DNA of 64,000 nt from Toxonevra muliebris (Eukaryota; Arthropoda; Insecta; Diptera; Pallopteridae), in assembly GCA_963691655.1 (NCBI GenBank), contig OY829326.1, positions 144,974,998 to 145,038,997 of the forward strand, in the 5' to 3' direction. The notes below the pieces were generated by a model, which made no database searches, was not told the origin of the DNA, and saw only the letters and a program-made list of their open reading frames with translations. The translations under genes were made by a program, and so were the position numbers. Positions 36,141-47,690 of the stretch are shown in pieces. The first letter of the stretch is position 1. Every line of letters begins with the position of its first letter.

Positions 36141-36889
36141 AAGCCTGTGGTTAAAAATGTTCATATCGATTCCTTCATAAAATAAGTTTAATCACCGTTT
36201 ATAAGATGATATTCTTTAAAATGAAGTACAAAATGTAAGGACGTTCTTTTTCACATTCCACGAATATTTTTTTTTCTTTGCAGGTAGTTCAATTTTTATA
36301 TTTGCCGTTAGTTCAATACATGCGAAAATCACTGAGAACAGGAACCAATAAGATATTTACCTGCATAGATTATTGGAGCATATGTCCAACGGTCGGATAA
36401 TATTCCATAGTTATAATGCAATTAGTCACGCCGAAATTTAAAATGCATTTATGTTTCGGTACTTTCAACAAGAAAATCTATAGTTCTTAACAATTGATTA
36501 CCATCAGCTCACCTTGTCATAACCTTGAACTTCCGGTAAAAAAGTATTGTCCTCATCAACATTACGGAAATTCTAATTTCTTGCTATGCATAATAAACGC
36601 ATAAAATGTTGAAAAAATTTACTCAGTTTTTAATTGTTGTATTGTGAAATAATATATTGTTTTTCAGTTTAAAGATCAAGGTACTCTAATTTAGATGATA
36701 TGTACAACAAATCCTTGATCTCAATACCAAACTTCTACTCTACTGAGTCCGAGGCAATTCTAGCATAATGAAAAGATGAAATTGCTAAAAAGCTAGGGCA
36801 CAAGACTTAAGACAGCACTTTTCAACAACTCAAAAGCAAACAGTTTCCACAAATTATAAAAACAGCATGTTCTTATGGAGACGATTATT

Positions 36890-37135
36890 TTGGTGACGAC
36901 ACGATCACATGACCACCGACCACAATTGTGGCTGTAGCCAATTTTAAATCTATTTCTAATTTGACAAGCGACAGAGAGAAAAGAGAGTTTGCTTTTGTTA
37001 TTTTGGCTGTGTTTGCTGCAGGTGGTGCCGCTTCCATTGTGTTTAGTAGCTGACTACACGGCGACAGTTGTAGCCGACAGAATTTCGTAGTCGTGTATTC
37101 GTGTAGTTGCCGTCGTCAATGTGTATGGGCCATTA
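36890..37135 (+). repeat. Repeat copy A (pairs with 40405-40580)
   Basis: Contains, near its right end, agtagctgactacacggcga then cagttgtagccgacagaatt, and ends caatgtgtatgggccattaa. The reverse complement of this whole segment occurs at 40405-40580 with roughly 85 percent similarity by eye. It is probably a non-autonomous DNA transposon whose terminus is tggyccatacacattgacga. A TTA or TAA next to the terminus in both copies hints at a Harbinger-type insertion, but the far ends are not clear. Confidence 0.5.
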
Positions 37136-39001
37136 ATGGACCATTTTAATTGAATGGCAAGTCGTTTCTGTCTCATTATTCTCATTGTCAAACTAATACT
37201 AACGTCTTTATTTTACTACTCTGTAAATGACATATGCCAAAAATGCCAAAACGGCAAATCCTAGTACTAGGTTGAAGATGGATTTATTAATTTGTACAGG
37301 CAAGTAAATAATTCAAATGTAATATTATTTTAGACGGTATTTTAATTAAGAAAAATTTGTGAAAAATCATATAAAAGCTCAAGTTTCAGGCCACAATGAT
37401 TCCCTCAAACAAAATTTTAATGGAAATAGGTGTCATATACAAATATATTTTAATATAATAAATAATTGGTATTAATATCTTAAGATTTCATATATGTATA
37501 ACTATATATCATTTTTTAAGTTTTGAAATAGATCGGACATGATAGCAAGACAAGTTCTTAGCTTCTCATGTAGTACATTTTATCAGACTTTTCATTACAA
37601 ACATTATCTACACAATTTCTACTTACCGAATACATTGTCTACATATTGTTATACGATCAAGTAAACAATACAATTACACAACAATTTTACACCAAACAAT
37701 GTGTTTCTTTTGGGCAACTTGCATGGCTGACTGACTGCCCTAAACATCCCAACTCAACCCAACTATCCGGCAACTTTAGCAATCCATCTCCTTACCCTCA
37801 GCTACCTATGTTGGTTTGTAGCTCTCCACATGAACCTACAGCCAGCGAAATCATTTTATTTTTGTCTTGTTGTTACTGTGTTCTTTCTGTACATGTCATA
37901 TGGTATTAGGTTTTCTGATAGAACTGTCAACTGAGACAGCAGTAATGGCTGCTGAAGTCGTCGTTCGTATTCGTTGGTTATGTCTGATGCAATGGAATGA
38001 TGTTGATGATGGCGGCATTGCTCTGATGACGTTTTTGAGAATGAGAATGATGGCGATGGTGCTGATGGTGATGTTAACTCACCTTTATTTCATATTATTC
38101 TTGTTGTAGATACAAATTCATTTTTATTTATTTATTTTTTTTTTTTTTTTCTTTTTTACTTTTATTTTTTCATTCAAATTTTCATTTCTCTTCGGCAATT
38201 TCTATTCATTGCAACTCATCAGTTGGTATTGCAATTTCAGTGTACCTATTTTGTTGTAGGTTCAAAAAAAAGAGAGAGAGAGAGAGAAAGAAATAGCGTA
38301 AAGAGTGCGAGATATTATATATTTTTTCCTACTAACAAGTATGGTTGTCATACTGCAGAATATCCTGCAGTTGTAAGGAATCACTTTTTTCCCTCATCAT
38401 CTTTTCTATTTTGCTTTTTTCATATTTTTCATATTCTTCTAGTATATATTGTGTCGCCATCGTTGTTGTTGTTCTTGTTGTTGCCGTTATTTATAATTTT
38501 CGTTTATTTGCATTCGCATCCAATTTATTTGTGTTGCTTTTGTTGTTGTTTCTATATCTGTATCCTTACATAGAATATCTGTTACTTTAGCCACATCTAT
38601 ACTAAGTAAGCATTTCTGTTAGATGGTATACATATATACCATACCGTACATATGTTCTTTGCATCCACGTGCTGGTTTATCTACCTTCCTTTCTACCTGC
38701 AAATATTTCTCTTGGTTGTTGTCATTCTATATTATTGGTGTGCACAAAAATGTTTGCATAATTGGAATGTTGACATTCGTATTTTTCATTCTTCTTTCAT
38801 TTCATACTTTTTTTTCTTCTTTATCTTTTATGGAAGTAATTTTGATACTTGGGTTATGTTCATCTTGGTTGATTGGAAAGTTAAGGTATACATATAACTA
38901 CTATATTTAGCTTAAGTAAGGCAGTTAGATGTTATTAAACAACCAAAATTGGTTATTAAAATCATCGCACTTGCTCCTCAATAAAAGTATGCATTTCTAG
39001 C
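37136..39001. other. Non-coding stretch
   Basis: No gene recognised. There is a poly-T run at 38134-38150 and an (AG)n run at about 38270-38288. Hydrophobic open frames near 38223-38910 are translations of T-rich sequence. Confidence 0.4.
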
Positions 39002-39902
39002 CAGTGTTGGGTAATACCTATTCAATCTGACTAATGATTGAAAATTAATGACCAAAAAAAAAATCTAATCACCAATCACAAACTAATGACTCATTTTTAT
39101 TAGCCATTCAAACATATCTGGTTGACTAATGACTAATACTTTTACTTGTAACTATGACTAAAATTATAATTATGATCTGATTCGTTTTTTAAAAATGAAG
39201 TACCACGGGAAATAGTTGACAGTTCTTGGCACCTGGGTGAAGACTACTAAATCCCATTTAAATTTTCATAATCGCAAATATTTCCTATAGTGAATTATGT
39301 GTTTTTAACGAATGGTAAAAAATTAAACTTTGAGTCTTATTAAAGCATCACTTCCACACATTCGTGGTTTTGGCATAAAACCAACGATATACAAAACTAA
39401 ACTTATGTAGTTCTTCAAATTTTAACATAACACTGCAAAAATGACTAAAACTGTTGATTGAATAACTAATGATTAATTCATTTAGTTGTGATTATGACTA
39501 AGTATTTTATTTTATCCAGATAAATTTTAGTCAGTTGGGGGTAGCTTTAGACTAGTTACTACTATGCAGAGGTGACCGGGTTTAAATCTCGTCACGCTTA
39601 AAAATCGGAAATGGAAAATAAAAATTTTTCTACACGGCACTACTTCCTAGCAGGCAATGACAAACCTCCAAGAGAAAAGAATTGTCTATGAAAAGCTTTG
39701 CACTTCGCCATTCGGATTCAGCATAAATTCGCAGGTCCTTCCATTCGTTTATAAATATACCCCACACAACAAGAATGGATGCGAAAAGATCGATCTAGTA
39801 GTAGAAAAAGTAGTAAATTTAGTCATCATTCGTTAGTCAAAACTATAATTTTAGCTTAATAATTAGTCAATTAGAAAAATCAGTTGACTATGCCCTACTC
39901 TG
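39002..39902. mobile_element. Candidate hAT-like non-autonomous element with nested SINE-like insert
   Basis: The left end reads cagtgttgggtaatacc (39003) and the right end, reversed, cagagtagggcatagtc (ending 39902). Both are followed inward by runs of gactaatgac-type sequence in matching inverted orientation. Such short CAGxG termini fit hAT elements, but no clear 8-bp target duplication was found. At about 39535-39780 the run is interrupted by sequence with an A-box-like tagctttagactag and a B-box-like ccgggtttaaatctcg, plausibly a tRNA-derived SINE. Confidence 0.4.
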
Positions 39903-40404
39903 TTTATAATGACTTTAGTATTTTACTTGGTTTTTGGAACGAAGCGGAGTAGAACTGAAATTTAACTAGTGCACAGCTCAATATAACAAAAGATTTTGAA
40001 AAAAGAACTGCTTTAGATAAAATCTGGCCAAACTCTTTGAAGCAAAATTTTGAGTTCGCATGCACGATTAGCTGCTCATTATTATGCAATACTGATTTTA
40101 GTCACTAGAGTTCTATAATATATATAATTTTCATATCAATCGGTTGAAAATTGCAGAAAATGGAAAGCAAAGAGTTTCAGCTACAAAAATTAATTTTAAA
40201 AAACATGATAAGATCAAAAAAATAGTTGGTTGGGTAAGAAAATCTGGTACCGTAAATAAGAAAAATATTTGAAAATATGTTTAGGGGCCACAAAAATGAT
40301 TCAGACCTTTGTGAACGTGCTTTAGCTTTTCATCAGAGAAGGATTGATTAACTCAGAATTTTATATGAAAGACTGTTTGGAGAAGAATGCGCTGGTGATG
40401 CTTA

Positions 40405-40580
40405 ATGGTCCATACACATTGACGACAGCAGCTACACAATTACGAAATTCTGTCGGCTACAACTGTCGCCGTGTAGTCAGCTACTAAACATAATGGAAGC
40501 GACATCACCGGCAGCAAACACAGCTAAAATCAAACTGTCTTCTTCCTCTGTTGTTTGTAAATTTAGAAATAAATTTAAAT
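40405..40580 (-). repeat. Repeat copy B (inverted relative to 36890-37135)
   Basis: Begins taatggtccatacacattga and continues through cgaaattctgtcggctacaa, ctgtcgccgtgtagtcagct and gcaaacacagctaaaat, each the reverse complement of copy A. It fades out after about 40580. Together the two copies form a widely spaced inverted pair about 3.3 kb apart. Confidence 0.55.
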
Positions 40581-41199
40581 TGGCGAAAACAATAAAATGT
40601 GATATTTTTAGAACTTGGGAAAAACGTGTATAATCAAAATTTAAATATTACGATAACTTTAAGAGAGCCGACATGTGTCTCTTTTTTGCACCTCGATACA
40701 ATTTTGGGTATCCGCGAACGTGCTAACACTTTTATTCTATTCTGTTTATTAATTAGGAAAGAAGAAGATAAACAAAGAAAATTATAGCACAGACCTGAAA
40801 CGCTTCAAGCAATGTATGAATTTGGCAAAGAATATCTTAGAATCATTACAGGAATTCTAACAGGACATTGTAGGTTGAACTATCACCTAACAAGTAAGAT
40901 CACTATTAAGATTTCTATTGGAGGCTGGACTTATGGAAATACTATAAGTTCATGAAGAGGCACAATAGATCTTATAGGTAGCAGTGAACTATCCCAACAA
41001 TAATAATACAATAATAGAAAAGCCCATCTATAAAATTATCCGAAGCTGCTAACTATTGAGCGATATTGGTTTACATAAAATCCAAACTCGGAAGCACAAA
41101 TTTGATTGCTGTTTTGTCTTTCTTTGATGCTTTCCTCATAATTCTCATAACTATAAATATGAAGTGTATGAGAATTATAAGAAAGTGCACAAGTACACA

Positions 41200-41362
41200 T
41201 CTTGATAGGCAATGGCAAACCCACCTAGTGATAACAAATTGTCATACCCCCGTAAGGAGCCAGTGTTAAACTGTACGTCCAACCATGTGGCATCACAATG
41301 CGCCGTTCAGGCCTAAGTGTGTCTCTGGACAGCCACTCCAACCAAACCTAACCTAATGCCGG
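41200..41362. repeat. Retroelement 3'-tail-like repeat
   Basis: The stretch ends ccactccaaccaaacctaac ctaa, and its reverse complement (taggttaggtttggttggag tggc) resembles the sequence at 61617 (taggttaggttaggatggag tggc) and the tract at 2969. The three look like copies of one dispersed repeat, probably a LINE or SINE 3' region. No coding was seen. Confidence 0.4.
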
Positions 41363-43610
41363 CGACCTGATAATATATAAAAATGTATACCTTAGGGCTT
41401 TTTAAAGTGTAGTTTTAGTTCTTTTTTCCCATTTCAAATAATGGTAGTTTAGTGGATGGAGAATTCCCGACAGCCTGTCTCAAAATGTATATGAAGTAAA
41501 GATGGAAGAGATTCATTATGCAGCTTTGGAAAAACAATTCTCCACTACTACAGGGCCTGAGTTACAGAGTTTAAAAATTGAAAGATTTCTAAAAGTGAAA
41601 CAGTAATTACAATAACCAATTATTCATAAGAAACATCTCTGGGAACAACACCATATCCTTGAGAAAGTCGAACAAAATAAGTATGAGGACTAGAGCTTTT
41701 GTTATTCATACAGCTGTTCACAATGCTGTTAGCACTTTGGCGTTTGAAAAAAGGCATAAGTATTATGAAGGATACAATCAACAATGATCTCAAACCAATA
41801 TCCAGTCATGGTCTCGCAAATAGAGTCGGCCAAGTTCAAAGCACGTAGGCACAATATTGCGTGTTATTCCACAAGCGAAATTTGCGGCATCAGCGAGTTT
41901 TGATGTTCTGGACATGCTTAGAATTTTAGTATGAGATTGTTGCAGATTAGCTTCCTTCTAAGAGATAAGTCTCCAAGTTGACGAAAGCACCTAAAGCCTT
42001 TTTCAAAATGATTTTTTGTAAAAGTTAAAATATATCAGTCTGTCGTAAAAAGAAAATAATGTAGGCATTTTAATACATTCTAATTCTAATCACATTTTAT
42101 ACAGAATAAAAATGTCGATATTAGAAAGCTCAAGCAAATTACATAAGCTTAGGAAAAATACTTTTCAAGTTTCCTTCTCCTTTTTTTTTTGCATCTTGCA
42201 TTCTATATTACCCTTAGGTAATAATTCTTTTAAACTCTCTAATAAATTTTTAATAAGCTTCTTTTACACAAACGACAACAAGTAAGTACAACAACAAGAT
42301 ATTTTTTAATAAATTGATAAAATTCCAACCCAATACCACACAATGAATACTGAGTTTAAGGGTGACTGACATCTCCTTGTACTTTGTATTTGGCTGTAAT
42401 ATGTCAAGCATGCAGCTTAATGGCTTCAATTCATTGTCTTCAATGCTTGCATACTTGGGTATACCTGAATTAATATTGAAAATACATCAATGATATTGAA
42501 ATTACTTTAAGCTAAAAGCAAAAAAAAAAAACAAGCTAAATCTACCTTTCAAGTACAAGGAAAAAACATCAACGCGCTCAGCTCATCTCTCTCATCGTCT
42601 ATCTCAGTATTTTCTGACATCTCGAAGCATCACGCGCGTATTTTTCAATTTCAAATATTGACAGTTAAGTTTTTATTTTTTTTTTTTGAGCACTCATAGC
42701 CTTAGGTTAATTTGACAAGTGCACGTCGCCGCGTAGATTTTTAATGTAGGTAGGTATTTGGTTCGATGTCTCAATGTCACTGTGACAACAATTAGAGAGT
42801 ATGAGGCGCAAATATGGCGGGGGGAACGGTTGAATAACTGTATAGATGGGTGGGATGTGGATGCATGTTTACGCTGATTTTTCGTTGATATTTTATTAAT
42901 ATAGACTTTTGACATTCTGTAACGAATATTCTCCTGATTTTTTTTTTTTTTTTTTTTTTCTGTTTTCCTTTTTGTTTTTGTATATACGGCGGGGTGCGTT
43001 CGTTTATTTGCAAGAATGTAAATATTGCATGTTGACAGTTTTAATGCTAAAAACAAGCGTCACAATCAAAATGCCAAATATTCTCATTTCATTTCAACAT
43101 GTTCTTGTTATTGTAATGAGATATTAATGTTTACCTCCGGATATAGTTTATATGGTTTCAATTGAATGAATTTTCTTGTTTGTTTTTGTATTGTTTTTTT
43201 TTTTTTTGCATTTATTGTTTTACATGGTAGTTACTTAAATTTAGGCATGAAGGTAAGTGTTTTGAATTTAATTTTTATAGTAAACTTTTAGCGTTTGAAA
43301 AGTGGAGGGCACAAAGTAAAGTCTGTGCCCGCTTATTAAACGATTGGGACCTAGTCGAGGATCCAAAGGTGGGCTATAGAAACTACATTCTATAGCCTTA
43401 AGCTTCAAAAACACTACAACTCTCGGGTAGCTTAAGATATCTATTATATTAGTGCTGGGCACAAAGAATGCTGCATTTACGCTGTTTTCAGTTATGGAAG
43501 CATCAGTAGGGTAAAGTGGGGTACCTTTGACACCGGGATACATTTGACTTTGCCATTTTCAGTGTGGCCACGCACTAAAAGCTTAAAAGTTAAAATGCAC
43601 AATAGAAAAA
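41363..43610. other. Non-coding stretch
   Basis: No gene recognised. Poly-T tracts lie at 42936-42959 and 43193-43208. The sequence at about 43510-43550 (gtaaagtggggtacctttga) resembles a transposon terminus but has no partner that I could find. Confidence 0.4.
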
Positions 43611-43631
43611 AGCTTAATTTGATTTAAAGAG

Positions 43632-46400
43632 ACGTTATTTTATTTATTTATTTTTATTTTATTTTTACAACATACTAATACAGCAAGATTAAAAAATATC
43701 TTATAATTTATAGTATTAGTCAAAGTGTCTTAAAATGAATAGAACAATTATATAATTGACAAAACAGAGTATTTAAAAAAAAAACAAAAGTTTGACTTAA
43801 TTTAAAATTATTAAGAAAAGTGTTTTAAATTATTAAGAAAAATGTTTTAAAAGACCAATTTTGAATTGCGATGCGTTGCTTATTATTTGTAAATGACTAG
43901 GAAGGGAGTTCCAAAGACGCATAGTGTAAATAAAATATTGACGTTCAGATGTTAAGTTCGAGTGTTTAAATATAATTAAATTATTAGATCGCTGTGAGCG
44001 CGTAAAACAAAGTCTTTCATATAAATAATTAGGCTCCTTAGTGAAAATAATCTTATGCAAAAAAATTAGATTTTTGTACTTTAGAAAATTGTTAAGGCTA
44101 ATAGAGAAAATCTGTTTAGCATAGCGCGAGACGTGATCTGTTCGTTTTAATCCGTAGATGTACCTGGCAATGTTATTGTAAAGGACATTCAATTTTCTAT
44201 TGCTCACAGCGTCACTATTAGCATATATTTCGCAACCGTACAACAAAGTTGGGACCAGATAAGTTTTCACAAGTAAAATTCGTATTTTCTTTGGAGTGAA
44301 ATATTGTGTTATCCAAAGAGAACGAAGCATTCCATATACTTTTCCTATTGTACTACAAATGTGAGTATTCCATGTAAGGGTTTTATTAAATATGATTCCA
44401 AGGTTTTTTGCTGAATCTACATAGTCAATTTCAGTGCTATTCAATTTAACTTTTGGGATGTTAATGGTGTTTATCGGTTTCCTAGCAATTACTAGACATT
44501 TAGTTTTATTTGGGTTAAAGCACAGACCATTTAATGACGCCCAATCCTGTATACGCTTCAAGTCTTCGTTTAGATGGTTAACGCAAGTATTAATTTCCTC
44601 CAGTTTGCAGGATGTGTATAATTGCACATCATCTGCATATATGTGAGCCTTACAATTTTTCAAGATGAGTGGTAGATCATTCACGTACGTAACAAATAAC
44701 AAAGGACCCAGAATGGAACCCTGTGGCACTCCCTTAGTAACGGGAAGAAGACTAGAAAGTTTGTTTTCAATGCATACTGCTTGGAATCTATCTGTGAGAT
44801 AGGACTTGATTAATTTGGTAGCTGTAGAGGAAAAGTTGAATAAATGTGAAAGTTTTGAACATAAAATTGTGTGATCCACGGTATCAAAAGCCTTAGAGTG
44901 GTCGAGAAGGGCAAGAAAAGTTACCATTTTATTATCAATCTCTATACGGATATCTTCACATACATTGATGAGTGCGGTAACGCAACTTCTTTTTGAGCGA
45001 AAGCCTGATTGCCTATCTGTGATTAAAAAATTATCTAAAAGATATTTGTTCATTTGCTTATGCATTATGGATTCAAGAACTTTAGACAAAAATGGCAGGA
45101 TAGCAATCGGACGGTATTCATTTGAAGATTTTGGAATGGGGATAATTTTAGAACGTTTCCAAGTTTGTGGAAAAACAGATGTCATTAAAACAGTGTTAAG
45201 AATGTGTGTTATATGTGGTAATAGTTGAGGAAGTAATGATTTTAAGAACACCGGGTGTATTTTATCAAGACCTATAGTATTAGATTTTATAGTCAAGAAG
45301 GATTCGAGAACCTCAAATTGGGTAACACATGAAAAGCTAAATTCAGATTCCGTCATTGGTAAACTTTTTAAGTCGTCACTAATATTTCCTTGCGACGTCG
45401 GTAGATTGAGAAACTTTTTGTTCATATCATTTACGTCAAGATTCAGGTTAGCAGGGGTCTTGTTACAACCGATACCAATATTACGTATTTGTTTCCATGT
45501 TTGCTTACTACCTACAGCTTCTGTAAACCTTGTGTCATAAAATTTTTTTTTAGAGGTTTTAATTTCTTTTGTAACCAATTTTCTGAGTTGCCTATACTTT
45601 TCATGCAAGCTTGAAGTTTTGTACCTCTTCCAGCGACTAAAAGCTTCATCTCGTTCGGATATTAAATTTTGTATTTTGATAGAAAACCAAGGCTGTTTGT
45701 TCCGTCTTACTATACCCTTCTTTTCTGGTACATATTTGTCGAATAAGTATTTTAAGGTGCTGTCTAAAAAAAGTATTTGTTCATTTACGGTAGTCATAAT
45801 TCGTATATAGTTCCAATTTATAACCTGAATCTCATTATAAAGCATAGCATAGTCAATGTTTCTAAAATCTCTGTAATAAAATATGTTGTCTGTTAATGTA
45901 ATCTGAAAGTCATAAATTAAAAATATTAAATCATGTTTTGAAAAAACGGGCAAAGAAAGTTGGTCATATAGCAAGGTTTTTGAGTTGTCATCCACAAAAA
46001 ATATATCTAAAAGAGTGTTCTTAGTATTTGTGTAATGAGTTGGGACAACACTATTTGTGGGATAAAGCCCTGTAGCCTGCATACTATTTAACAAGTTATT
46101 TTCAGTCAAAATGTTACTGTTGTAGTCACCAGCTAAAACTAAGTTTGTATAAGTCAGACAAAGATTTTCAATTTCTTCTATAAGTGGCAAAATATCAATA
46201 CCACGATTAGGTCTGTATATGCATCCAACTAACATTTTGTTACTTCCATTTAAATTTTCAATGAACAGGTATTCTATAGGACTATTTGCAACAGATTTAC
46301 ATTTAAACTTACACAAAATACCATCTCTAACAAATATAGCTACACCTCCTGCATGACTCTCTCTATCAGCCCGAAACATTTTGAATGTTCTACTTTGAAT
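43632..46400 (-). mobile_element. CR1-like LINE with long open pol frame, 5'-truncated
   Basis: The element runs on the minus strand from an endonuclease-RT coding region to an A-rich 3' end made of aaataaat units (43632-43672). Start-side coding is missing: no ORF1 is present and the endonuclease lacks its N-terminal strand and catalytic asparagine region. Just outside the coding start, ttgaatgttctac occurs twice in tandem (about 46382-46412). The 3' tail resembles that of the copy at 28950-30618. Assignment to CR1 or a close clade rests on RT wording and the absence of RNase H. Confidence 0.82.
43833..46379 (-). CDS. LINE endonuclease-reverse transcriptase, N-terminally truncated, 848 codons open
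   Basis: An uninterrupted frame of 848 codons encodes the retrotransposition enzyme that nicks target DNA and copies RNA into it. Residues 1-155 are a partial AP-like endonuclease: CIYRPNRG (53-60), GDYN (84-87, the GDFN motif), TLLDIFF (122-128) and SKHD (147-150, the SDH-type motif with K in place of D). Reverse transcriptase follows: EYRPIAILPFLSKVLE (421-436), LLDHSKAFDTVDH (491-503, block A), GVPQGSILGPLLF (550-562) and HIYADDVQLY (579-588, active-site YADD). The C-terminus ends with MRLWNSLPSHL. There is no RNase H. The first methionine lies inside the endonuclease fold, so the protein has lost its beginning and is unlikely to work, though the rest has collected no stop. Confidence 0.88.
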   Translation of the reverse strand: MFRADRESHAGGVAIFVRDGILCKFKCKSVANSPIEYLFIENLNGSNKMLVGCIYRPNRGIDILPLIEEIENLCLTYTNLVLAGDYNSNILTENNLLNSMQATGLYPTNSVVPTHYTNTKNTLLDIFFVDDNSKTLLYDQLSLPVFSKHDLIFLIYDFQITLTDNIFYYRDFRNIDYAMLYNEIQVINWNYIRIMTTVNEQILFLDSTLKYLFDKYVPEKKGIVRRNKQPWFSIKIQNLISERDEAFSRWKRYKTSSLHEKYRQLRKLVTKEIKTSKKKFYDTRFTEAVGSKQTWKQIRNIGIGCNKTPANLNLDVNDMNKKFLNLPTSQGNISDDLKSLPMTESEFSFSCVTQFEVLESFLTIKSNTIGLDKIHPVFLKSLLPQLLPHITHILNTVLMTSVFPQTWKRSKIIPIPKSSNEYRPIAILPFLSKVLESIMHKQMNKYLLDNFLITDRQSGFRSKRSCVTALINVCEDIRIEIDNKMVTFLALLDHSKAFDTVDHTILCSKLSHLFNFSSTATKLIKSYLTDRFQAVCIENKLSSLLPVTKGVPQGSILGPLLFVTYVNDLPLILKNCKAHIYADDVQLYTSCKLEEINTCVNHLNEDLKRIQDWASLNGLCFNPNKTKCLVIARKPINTINIPKVKLNSTEIDYVDSAKNLGIIFNKTLTWNTHICSTIGKVYGMLRSLWITQYFTPKKIRILLVKTYLVPTLLYGCEIYANSDAVSNRKLNVLYNNIARYIYGLKRTDHVSRYAKQIFSISLNNFLKYKNLIFLHKIIFTKEPNYLYERLCFTRSQRSNNLIIFKHSNLTSERQYFIYTMRLWNSLPSHLQIISNASQFKIGLLKHFS

Positions 46401-47690
46401 GTTCTACTTACTTTAACTCTTCTCTAATTAATACGTGTTTTTGCAAATTTACTTATGCTGATGTCATTTTCGACAACTAGTGTGTAAGCGTTTTGTGAAT
46501 TAATTGTAACTGTTTTTTAAAAAGAATAACAAAATTTGTTAGCACTGCTCTTTAATGTTTAACAAAAAAAAATTGTGTTTTGTGAAAATAAAACAAGATA
46601 AATTGAAAAAGAAAAAACAAATCATTAAGAGCTTTTGGGGCACATTTGACTTTTACCAAAGGAGCACATTTAAAATATATCAATTGTTCCCTATATAACA
46701 GATTTACGTATTTAAAATACAATTGTTATATTTTCTGTCTATAAATTTTTAAAGATTTGGTACATAGCTAAAAAGAAGAGAAAAGAAATAAACATGGAAC
46801 GGTGACATCAGCTTCTGAAACATATGAGGTAAATAGGACAAGATTGAAGGTCCTTTATACTAAATCTTGGAATCGTACCACAAATGGTTTTTGAAATACT
46901 CCATAATTAAATCTCAGGTTATATGGGAGGTGTCACACCCCCTTTTCTAATCCCACGCACGTTTTTCCTGTAATACTACATTGTCAATCAACATCCGTGC
47001 GCGAAATTTCAGTACTGTATTGAGAATGGTTGAATTTTTTTCCTTATAAAAGTGCGAGAAAACTCAGTACATGTAAATTTTTTCACTAATACAGGCACAA
47101 ATCTGATACTTCTAGTCAATGAAAATTTCTTCGATTTTTCGAAGATATTTAAAATTGAAAAAACGCGCTGAGCGCTAAATCATTTTTTTCCCCTCGTTTT
47201 AATTTTCAAAAAGCACTAAATTCAGCGGAAAAAGGGCTGAGTTGGCCACACTGATTATTTTCACTGAATTGTATTATTGAAATGAACTACCACACAGTAG
47301 CTTATCCAGAGGGAGAGATATAGGGGCTGAAGCCCTCCGCCCCCCTCCCCAGAACCCGACAATCTTATAGTAAACAGTCATTTTTCAGGAATCAAAAATA
47401 TTTAGATTTTTCGAAAAAAAAGCCATCAGCAGTGAAAACTATGGTATATACTTTCAACAAACGAAAAACTTTAAGATTTAAAATATTATTTTAATTATAT
47501 TTTAATAAAATAATTTAATATAAATGTTAAAATGAAGTCGGATATTTGAATCAATTCTGATTAGCCGCCATGCTGGGCGTGCCAATAGGATGCACGTTAC
47601 AGTGCAACTGGTTATTAAATACATTCAGACTACATTAAATCTACAATTTCAACGCCAGCTTATAAATGTTTTACTTTAAGAAAGCTTGAT
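46401..47690. repeat. Non-coding stretch with a dispersed repeat copy
   Basis: At 46855-46990 a copy of the unit tandemly repeated at 20640-21720 is present (taaatcttggaatcgtacca, caggttatatgggaggtgtc). Nothing else was recognised. Confidence 0.5.

Noticed and set aside
44434..45810. Plus-strand open frames inside the 848-codon LINE gene
   Set aside because: They are antisense shadows of the pol coding region and have no independent features.
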